64,000 nt of DNA, from the NCBI GenBank assembly GCA_046349395.1, contig JAXMCK010000011.1, positions 82,444-146,443 on the forward strand, given 5' to 3'. Numbering within the stretch: position 1 is the first letter of the stretch; every line of letters starts with the position of its first letter. The notes below the pieces were generated by a model. That model was not told where the DNA came from. It worked only from the letters and a program-made list of their open reading frames with translations, and made no database searches. The translations under genes and the position numbers were made by a program. Shown one piece after another: positions 27,486-34,137 of this stretch. This stretch comes from JAXMCK01 sp046349395 (lineage in GTDB: Bacteria; Pseudomonadota; Alphaproteobacteria; Geminicoccales; Geminicoccaceae).

Positions 27486-30008
27486 TCAAGCCGTCCCCGT
27501 CACGGCGGGTGGCACGGGTCTGGGGCTGGCGCGGCGGGTTCGAGCCCTTCCGGCGATCGGCGATTTGGCGTCCTTCATGGAGTGCTGTGCGCGCCCGGGC
27601 GTGTTCAGGAGCCAGATCATCGACGGTACGTCGGCTGCCGGACGCGGTGGCCCGATCGCGTAGCCCTGGGCCTCGTCACACCCGAGGGCGCTCAGCGTCT
27701 CGAACTGCCGGCTTGTCTCCACGCCTTCGGCCGTGACCCGCATGCCGAGTCCATGACCGAGGGTGACCAGGCCGTCGACCAGTGCCGATGCTTCCGCGGT
27801 CAGACCGAGCTCGCCGACGAAGGACTGGTCGATCTTGATCTTGTCGAACGGGAATCGGCGCAGATGGCTCAGCGAGGAGTAGCCGGTCCCGAAATCGTCC
27901 AGGGCGAGGCGGATGCCGAGCCGTCTCATGTCGGCCAGCAGGCGCAGATGGGTCGTCGTGTCGCGCAAGAGGGCCGTCTCGGTGATCTCGAGCTCCAGTC
28001 GCTCCGGCGGCACCCCTGTTTCGGCAAGAATGATACTCACCCTGCGGGCCAGATCGTCACGAAACTGGGCCGGTGACAGATTGACGGCCACACTGCAGGG
28101 GTCGTGTCCCGCGTCGAGCCACTCGCGGAGTTGCCGACAGGCCTCTCGCAGCGCCCAGTCGCCCAGTTCGACGATGAGGCCGATCTCTTCGGCTATCGGG
28201 ATGAACTCGCTGGGGCTGACGAGCGGGCCGCCCGGCCGCGGCCAGCGCATGAGGGCTTCAAACCCCACCAGTGTCCCGAGCCGCACATCGATCTGGGGCT
28301 GGTAGTGGAGAACGAACTCACCGGCCGCAAGACCGGCGCGCATGGCGGCTCCCAGATCCTTCCGGCGCTGCGCGCGCTCCTCCATAGGGGCCGCGAAGCT
28401 GGCGAAAGCACCCCGGCTCGCCGTCTTGGCATGGTAGAGCGCCATGTCGGCGTTCCGCAGCAGGTCCTCCGAACTCGACCCGTCGGCCGGGAAGAGTGTG
28501 ATCCCGATGCTCGTACCGCTGAAGATCTCGTGACCCTCGACCAGGAACGGCAGGGCCATGGTCTCGATCACCCGGGCAGCAAGCTCCTCGGCCGCGCGAA
28601 CCCCGCTGACGACGGGAACCAGAACCGCGAACTCGTCGCCACCGAGGCGGGCAACCGTGTCCTGTTCGCGAATGAGATCACGGAGCCGGGCAGCCACCTG
28701 ACGCAGGAGCGCGTCGCCGATGGGATGGCCCAGCGTGTCGTTAACATCCTTGAACCGGTCGAGATCGAGCAGAAACAAGGCACCTTGCCGGCGAAGCGCG
28801 CAGCTCGATTCGACAGCCGCGGTCAATCGCTCCTGTAGCAGCACGCGGTTGGGCAGGCCGGTCATAGCATCGTGGTGGGCCAGAAAGCGGACGCGGGCCT
28901 CCGCGGCGCGCTTTTCGCTGATGTCGGTGGCGAGGATCACGAATCCGACCTTCGCTTTGTCGGATGCGTGGATCTCGTCGACGCGCGTCCACAGGTGGAG
29001 ACGCCGGCCGTCGGCGGCACTGACGGTGATCTCGCCGCGCCAGAACCCGTCGGCCAGAAGATGCCTTCGCATGCGGGCCGCTTGTCGGCGATCGTCGATG
29101 CGCGCCAGCAGGCTCCGCATCCTGACCGCTTCCAGGTTGCCCAGCCCGGCAAGCGCTCTGCAGGCCGCGTTCACGTAGATGGGCTCTCCGGAGCCGTCGG
29201 CGATGACGACAGCGTCAGCACTGCTGTCGAGAGCGGCCCGGATACGAAGACGCTCCTCGGCTGTCGTCCGCTCCTGCAACTTCCGCAGCTTGCCGACCTC
29301 GATCGACTGCTCCTTGAAGATCTGGAGGGCACGGGCGATGCCCCCGATCTCATCGGCTCGCTCACGCCCCGACACCTCGACATCCTGCTCACCACGGGCG
29401 AGGCGCGACACGACGCCCGCGATCTCGTTGAGCGGCTCGGTCACACGCCTGAACATCAGCCAGATGACCCCGATGACCAGGACTACCAGAGTCATCAGCA
29501 CAGCACCTCGGGCGGCGAGGGTACTCCAAAGGGCCGCTTCGATCCGTTCCGTACCGAAGGCGAGCGACAATGTGCCAAGCGTACGGAGCTCGCCGCGATA
29601 GTCGTAGGTGATCGGCTGCTCGACGTGGATGTCACCCTGATCCGGGATGCCGCGCCGACGTTCGACCATCGTGTTGCCGTCCGGATCGACGATGGCCGCC
29701 GACTTGAGATCCGGGTCCCGAGTAAGGGCATCCACAAGGGCCGTGGTCTGGATCTCGTTGAAATCCCACATCGCCGCCGCGAGCGCTTCCGCCTGCACGC
29801 GGCCCAGCAATTGGCCGCGCTCGATCAGCGTCGCTCGTCCCTCCTGCCAAGCACGCTGCGCCTGCATCAGACCGTCGACGGTCAGCAGGAGGCCCACGAG
29901 AACGCTGACGATGACGAGAACCCGGGTGGCGAGACTGTGGCTGCGCTGCGGCTGCGCCCGGGTCGCGACGCCGATCCTTCGCGGAAGCAGATCGGCCACC
30001 GCTCTCAT
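27486..30008 (-). CDS. Membrane-bound PAS-GGDEF-EAL protein (c-di-GMP synthesis/hydrolysis)
   Basis: An 840-residue inner-membrane signalling protein. Order: helix 1 (about 30-45), periplasmic sensor domain (about 46-167), helix 2 (about 168-186), HAMP (about 187-240), PAS (about 255-370), GGDEF (about 375-535), EAL (about 555-800). The cyclase motif GGDEF is intact at 456-460, with an intact RxxD inhibitory site (REQD, 447-450). The phosphodiesterase motif EAL is intact at 584-586, with NLSPAQF, DDFGTGYSS and AEGVET. Both activities are therefore possible; which dominates cannot be read. It follows two periplasmic binding-protein genes by 21 bases on the same strand, which suggests the sensor domain may respond to ligand-loaded binding protein. 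Confidence 0.93.
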   Translation of the reverse strand: MRAVADLLPRRIGVATRAQPQRSHSLATRVLVIVSVLVGLLLTVDGLMQAQRAWQEGRATLIERGQLLGRVQAEALAAAMWDFNEIQTTALVDALTRDPDLKSAAIVDPDGNTMVERRRGIPDQGDIHVEQPITYDYRGELRTLGTLSLAFGTERIEAALWSTLAARGAVLMTLVVLVIGVIWLMFRRVTEPLNEIAGVVSRLARGEQDVEVSGRERADEIGGIARALQIFKEQSIEVGKLRKLQERTTAEERLRIRAALDSSADAVVIADGSGEPIYVNAACRALAGLGNLEAVRMRSLLARIDDRRQAARMRRHLLADGFWRGEITVSAADGRRLHLWTRVDEIHASDKAKVGFVILATDISEKRAAEARVRFLAHHDAMTGLPNRVLLQERLTAAVESSCALRRQGALFLLDLDRFKDVNDTLGHPIGDALLRQVAARLRDLIREQDTVARLGGDEFAVLVPVVSGVRAAEELAARVIETMALPFLVEGHEIFSGTSIGITLFPADGSSSEDLLRNADMALYHAKTASRGAFASFAAPMEERAQRRKDLGAAMRAGLAAGEFVLHYQPQIDVRLGTLVGFEALMRWPRPGGPLVSPSEFIPIAEEIGLIVELGDWALREACRQLREWLDAGHDPCSVAVNLSPAQFRDDLARRVSIILAETGVPPERLELEITETALLRDTTTHLRLLADMRRLGIRLALDDFGTGYSSLSHLRRFPFDKIKIDQSFVGELGLTAEASALVDGLVTLGHGLGMRVTAEGVETSRQFETLSALGCDEAQGYAIGPPRPAADVPSMIWLLNTPGRAQHSMKDAKSPIAGRARTRRASPRPVPPAVTGTA

Positions 30009-30029
30009 CTTGGGGCCGAGGCCTTGCCC

Positions 30030-30821
30030 TCAGTTCCAGTCGGCAAGGCCGTACCGCTCCAGAAGCGTGGCGAGCTGGCCGGACTGGCGAAGCTCGTCGA
30101 GGCCCCGATCCAGGATCTGCGCAAGTGTTCGCGCCATCGGATCGGCCGGCGAAAAGGCGATATAGATTGGGGAGTAGTGCCCGTCGGTGATCACCTCCAG
30201 GACATCGTCGAGGCCGAGTTGGTGAATGTTGTGACGCAGGACGTTGGCGTCGTCCGGAACCAGATCTACCCGACTGGCGGCAAGCTTTCTCAGATTGTCG
30301 GCGAGTGCTGTCGGACTGGAAACACTCGTGATGACCTCCGGGCGCCCGGTGTTCGACAGGATGTACGCGTCCAGCGCACCCTCGTCATAGGCGTAGCCGT
30401 CAATGACGGCCATCAGGCGTCGGTCGAAGCGCTCCGGATCGTTGAAGTCGAAATGCTCGCCTCGACGCACGGCCATGCCGAGTTCGCCGCTGCCGATCGG
30501 CTGGGAGAGCACGAAGTCCGGCACTTCCGTAGCAGCCGCACCGATCACCCCCGAATAGCGCCCGGCGCGTGTCTCCGCGATGCTTCGCGCCCAGGAAAGC
30601 AGAGCATAGTCGACCTCGAGCCCGGCCGCGCCGAAGACCGTGCGGGCGATCTCCACGGCATACCCCGGACGATCGGACGAGGGCTCGCAGTTTACCGGAC
30701 AATAGGCGTCGGCGCGAAGCCTCACCGTCTCGACAGCGCCGGCCGTCGGGATTGCCGTGCCACCGAGCAGTGTCATCGTCGCCAGTCCGACCAGCACCTG
30801 GCAAAGGGCGGCAGGCCTCAC
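30030..30821 (-). CDS. Periplasmic solute-binding protein, family 3-like (second of pair)
   Basis: A 263-residue secreted protein with an SBP_bac_3-like fold: VRLRADAYCPVNCEPSS at the mature N terminus, PGYAVEIARTVF, and a C-terminal IYIAFSP plus LAQILDRGLDELRQSG. The GTG at 30821 forms a GTGA overlap with the stop of the upstream paralogue and has GGAAGGA before it, so it is preferred over a TTG further upstream. Signal peptide ends near TAGAVE. No permease or ATPase gene is nearby, so it is more likely a sensor partner for the downstream GGDEF-EAL protein than a transport component. Ligand unknown. Confidence 0.82.
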   Translation of the reverse strand: MRPAALCQVLVGLATMTLLGGTAIPTAGAVETVRLRADAYCPVNCEPSSDRPGYAVEIARTVFGAAGLEVDYALLSWARSIAETRAGRYSGVIGAAATEVPDFVLSQPIGSGELGMAVRRGEHFDFNDPERFDRRLMAVIDGYAYDEGALDAYILSNTGRPEVITSVSSPTALADNLRKLAASRVDLVPDDANVLRHNIHQLGLDDVLEVITDGHYSPIYIAFSPADPMARTLAQILDRGLDELRQSGQLATLLERYGLADWN

Positions 30822-31597
30822 CGGCTTCCTTCCCAATCCACGAGACCGTAATGGTCGAGAATGGTCGCCAGTCTGCCGGATCGGCGAAGTTCGGCCACGC
30901 CATCGTCCAGTGTGGCGGCGATCTTCGCCGAATCTGCGTTGGCCGGCGAAAAGGCGATGTAGAGCGGTACCGGATCCCCGTCGGTGATGACGGTGACGCG
31001 TTGATCCAAGCCGAGTTCCCGCAGGACGTGGCGCATGCGATTCTCGTTGTCGACGACGATGTCGACGCGGCCGGCCACGAGTTTGTGGAGATTGGTCGCT
31101 AAGGCGTCGTCACCCGAGGTGAGCTGGACACGGCTGCCGTCGCGCTCGTTCGAAGCGAGATATCGACCGATCTTGCCGGTGTAGTCGTAGCCGCGAATGG
31201 CACCGACCACGAAATCGTCGAACGGGTCGGGTGCGGATAGATCGAGCTTGGTGTCGTTCCGGACGGCGAGGGCGTCGACCGTGGTTCCCAACGGGTGCGG
31301 GAAGACGAAGTCGGGCGCCTCCTCGCGCGTCGCTCCGACGATGGCATCGATGTGCCCGCTGCGTGCCTCCTCGATGCTGCGAACCCAGTTCAGGGTCGCG
31401 TAGTCGACGCGGTAACCCGCGGCACCCAGGGCCTCGACGGCGATCTCGATCATGTAGCCCGGTGACGCGTCGCCGGGCGTGCAATTGAACGGGCACCACT
31501 CGTCTGCACGAAGCGTGACGACCCGCTCTCCGCTCTGCACTGACCCGGAGGCGAGCAGCATCGCAGCACAGAAGACGGAATTTACCAGCGAACGCAT
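30818..31597 (-). CDS. Periplasmic solute-binding protein, family 3-like (first of pair)
   Basis: A 259-residue paralogue of the following gene. The two share the arrangement RADEWCPFNC / RADAYCPVNC, PGYMIEIA / PGYAVEIA, and the ending LYIAFSPAN / IYIAFSPAD, ...DDGVAELRRSGRLATIL / DRGLDELRQSGQLATLL. The conserved Cys pair after the first strand is probably a disulfide. Signal peptide about residues 1-23. The ATG at 31597 is chosen; a GTG one codon earlier is equivalent. First gene of a probable three-gene operon with the second binding protein and the GGDEF-EAL protein. Confidence 0.82.
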   Translation of the reverse strand: MRSLVNSVFCAAMLLASGSVQSGERVVTLRADEWCPFNCTPGDASPGYMIEIAVEALGAAGYRVDYATLNWVRSIEEARSGHIDAIVGATREEAPDFVFPHPLGTTVDALAVRNDTKLDLSAPDPFDDFVVGAIRGYDYTGKIGRYLASNERDGSRVQLTSGDDALATNLHKLVAGRVDIVVDNENRMRHVLRELGLDQRVTVITDGDPVPLYIAFSPANADSAKIAATLDDGVAELRRSGRLATILDHYGLVDWEGSR

Positions 31598-31642
31598 CAC
31601 GCCCTCGTCGCATCACCACTGTCGGTAACTTTCGCCGAGGGA

Positions 31643-31661
31643 CGTTAAGGGTCGCTTAACG
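31643..31661. repeat. Inverted repeat upstream of the binding-protein operon
   Basis: CGTTAAG - GGTCG - CTTAACG, a perfect 7-bp dyad with five-base spacer, 46 bases upstream of the first binding-protein gene and 12 bases downstream of ettA. It could be an operator for the operon or part of an ettA terminator, though no T run follows on the minus strand. Confidence 0.5.
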
Positions 31662-31673
31662 CTGTCCGCGGCG

Positions 31674-33356
31674 TCAGGCGGCCTTCAGCGGCTTGTATCG
31701 AATCCGGTGAGGCTGATCGGCGTCGGTTCCCAGACGCCGATGCCGGTCGGCCTCGTAGTCCTGATAATTGCCCTCGAACCACGTCACCTGGCTGTCGCCT
31801 TCAAACGCCAGGATATGGGTACATATGCGGTCAAGAAACCAACGGTCGTGCGAGATGACCACCGCGCAGCCGGCAAAGTCCAAAAGTGCATCCTCCAGTG
31901 CGCGCAGGGTGTCGACGTCGAGATCGTTGGTCGGCTCGTCGAGCAGGATGACGTTGGCACCGGACTTCAACAGCTTCGCCATGTGGACGCGATTGCGCTC
32001 GCCGCCCGACAGCTGGCCGACCTTCTTCTGCTGGTCGCCACCCTTGAAGTTGAAGGCGGCGACGTAGGCCCGGCTCATCATCGAGCGCTTGCCGAGCTGG
32101 ATCTGGTCGGCACCGCCGGTGATCTCCTCGAACACGGTCTTGCTCGCCTCCAGCGAGTCGCGGGACTGGTCGACGTAGCCGAGCTTCACGGTGTCACCGA
32201 CGCGAATGGAGCCCGCATCAGGCTGGTCCTGGCCGGTGATCATGCGGAACAGCGTCGTCTTGCCGGCACCGTTGGGGCCGATCACGCCGACGATGCCGCC
32301 GGGCGGCAGGTTGAAGCTCAGGGACTCCATCAATAGGCGGTCGCCGAACGCCTTGCGCACATTGTCGGCCTCGATGACGAGCGAGCCGAGGCGCGGACCG
32401 GCCGGGATGATGATCTGGGCGCTGTCGGGTGCGCGCTCCTGAGCCTGCGCAAGAAGGTCCTCGTACGCCGAGACACGGGCTTTGGCCTTGGCCTGACGGG
32501 CCTTGGGCGAGGCGCCAATCCATTCCGCCTCGCGGGCCAGGGTCCGCTGACGCGCCTGCTCCTCGCGCTCCTCCTGCTCCAGTCGCTTGCGCTTCTGCTC
32601 GAGCCAGCCCGAGTAATTGCCCTCGTAGGGGATGCCGCGCCCCCGATCGAGCTCGAGGATCCAGCCGGCCACATTGTCCAGGAAATAGCGATCGTGGGTG
32701 ATGGCGACGACGGTGCCCTTGTACTCCTTGAGGAACCGCTCCAGCCAGGCGACCGACTCCGCGTCCAGATGGTTGGTAGGCTCGTCGAGCAGCAGCATGT
32801 CCGGCTGGGACAGAAGCAGCCTGCAAAGCGCGACGCGGCGCCGCTCGCCGCCCGATAGAGTGTCGACGGCGGCGTCGCCCGGTGGGCAGCGGAGCGCGTC
32901 CATGGCGATGTCGACCGTGCGATGCAACTCCCACCCGTTGCAGGCGTCGATCTTCTCCTGCAACTCGCCCTGTTCGGCCATGAGCGCATTCATTTCGTCG
33001 TCGTCGACGACCTCGGCGAAGCGGGCGCTGATGACGTCGAACCTATCGAGCAGGTCCTTGGTCGCGGCCACACCTTCCAGCACGTTGCCCAGCACGTCCT
33101 TGCCCGGATCGAGCTGCGGCTCCTGCTGGAGGAAGCCGACCTTGACGCCGTCGGCCGCCCAGGCCTCGCCGCCGATGTCGTGATCGATACCCGCCATGAT
33201 CCTCAACAGGGTCGACTTGCCGGCCCCATTGACGCCGAGCACGCCGATCTTCGCCCCCGGAAGGAAGGCCAGCGTGATGTTCTTCAAGATCTCCTTACCG
33301 CCGGGGAAGATCTTGGTGAGGTTGCGCATCACGTAGATGTATTGGTAAGCGGCCAT
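31674..33356 (-). CDS. ettA: Energy-dependent translational throttle protein EttA (ABC-F)
   Basis: Cytoplasmic ABC-F ATPase that binds the ribosomal E site and gates entry into elongation depending on energy state. The 560-residue protein has two nucleotide-binding domains: Walker A GVNGAGKSTLLR and GPNGAGKTTLFR, signatures LSGGERRRVALCR and LSGGERNRVHMAK, and Walker B LLLDEPTNHLD and ILLDEPTNDLD. The N-terminal YIYVMRNLTKIFPGGKEILK is characteristic of EttA among ABC-F proteins. No membrane segment is present. Monocistronic in appearance, divergent from the response regulator. Confidence 0.94.
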   Translation of the reverse strand: MAAYQYIYVMRNLTKIFPGGKEILKNITLAFLPGAKIGVLGVNGAGKSTLLRIMAGIDHDIGGEAWAADGVKVGFLQQEPQLDPGKDVLGNVLEGVAATKDLLDRFDVISARFAEVVDDDEMNALMAEQGELQEKIDACNGWELHRTVDIAMDALRCPPGDAAVDTLSGGERRRVALCRLLLSQPDMLLLDEPTNHLDAESVAWLERFLKEYKGTVVAITHDRYFLDNVAGWILELDRGRGIPYEGNYSGWLEQKRKRLEQEEREEQARQRTLAREAEWIGASPKARQAKAKARVSAYEDLLAQAQERAPDSAQIIIPAGPRLGSLVIEADNVRKAFGDRLLMESLSFNLPPGGIVGVIGPNGAGKTTLFRMITGQDQPDAGSIRVGDTVKLGYVDQSRDSLEASKTVFEEITGGADQIQLGKRSMMSRAYVAAFNFKGGDQQKKVGQLSGGERNRVHMAKLLKSGANVILLDEPTNDLDVDTLRALEDALLDFAGCAVVISHDRWFLDRICTHILAFEGDSQVTWFEGNYQDYEADRHRRLGTDADQPHRIRYKPLKAA

Positions 33357-33569
33357 CGCTGGTCGTCCTGCTGGGCGGAATGATCTTGGTCGGGTCGGCA
33401 GCCGCGTCGGCGACGGGCGAGCCGGAGCTAGCAGAACCCGGCCATGTTCACCACCTCGCTGCGCTGCGACGGAGACGAACGGACCTGGAAGCTCTGTTCC
33501 GGGTTGCTAAGGTGCTCTCGAGGCGCAGGACAACAATGCTGGCGGGAGGTCCCGCGGCTGGGAGCGGTC

Positions 33570-33941
33570 ATGAACAAGCGGGTACTCGTCGTCGACGACG
33601 AACCGAACATCGTGATGTCGGTCGAGTTCCTGATGAAGCGGGCAGGCTTCGAGGTCGACGTCGCCCGCAACGGGCGCGAGGCGCTGGCTGCACTCGAAGG
33701 CGCGCCCCCCGACCTCATCCTGCTCGACGTCATGATGCCGGAGTTCGACGGCTACGAGGTCTGCGAGCGGATCCGCGCACGCCCTGACTGGAACGGCACC
33801 AAGATCATCATGCTGACCGCCCGTGGCCGCGAGGTGGAGAAGGAACGCGGCTTGGCACTCGGCGCGGACGCATACGTCACCAAGCCCTTCTCGACGCGTG
33901 ACCTCGTCGAGCAGGTGAAGCAGATGCTGGGAGTGGCCTAG
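33570..33941 (+). CDS. Single-domain response regulator (CheY-like)
   Basis: A 123-residue receiver domain with no output domain: VLVVDDEPN supplies the acidic pair, DLILLDVMMPEFDG the phospho-acceptor Asp (about residue 53), MLTAR the conserved Thr, and YVTKPFS the Lys. The frame is open upstream, but the ATG at 33570 starts right at the fold and follows GGGAGCGG. It is four bases from the small membrane protein and in operon with the symporter-like sensor kinase, which is its likely phosphodonor. Without an output domain it probably relays phosphate or binds a protein target. Confidence 0.9.
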   Translation: MNKRVLVVDDEPNIVMSVEFLMKRAGFEVDVARNGREALAALEGAPPDLILLDVMMPEFDGYEVCERIRARPDWNGTKIIMLTARGREVEKERGLALGADAYVTKPFSTRDLVEQVKQMLGVA

Positions 33942-33944
33942 GAC

Positions 33945-34136
33945 GTGACGCCGCGCCGTTACGACATCCGCCTCGCCGCCTTCCTGCTAGCGGTGTTGGC
34001 CCTCAACTTTCCTGTACTGGCGATCGTCGACTCCATCGAGGTCGGCGGGCGGCCCTCGACGCTCACCTATCTCTTCGCCGCATGGTTCGTCGTGATCGGC
34101 ATCGGTGCCCTCGTGAACCTGCGGACGAAGGCCTGA
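33945..34136 (+). CDS. Small two-helix membrane protein, putative partner of the symporter-like kinase
   Basis: A 63-residue protein with two hydrophobic helices (about 9-27 and 39-56) separated by a short loop, ending in NLRTKA. It starts at GTG 33945 three bases after the response regulator and ends one base before the kinase GTG. Size and topology resemble small subunits of sodium:solute symporters (DUF4212/YhdT-like), but I cannot assign it to a named family. The tight spacing suggests it is made in stoichiometry with the kinase and may sit beside its transport domain. Confidence 0.65.
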   Translation: MTPRRYDIRLAAFLLAVLALNFPVLAIVDSIEVGGRPSTLTYLFAAWFVVIGIGALVNLRTKA

Positions 34137-34137
34137 G

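Noticed and set aside
28872..30851. A 659-codon plus-strand frame opposite the GGDEF-EAL gene and binding protein
   Set aside because: Shadow of well-supported minus-strand genes; long antisense frames are expected in GC-rich DNA and no motif is seen.
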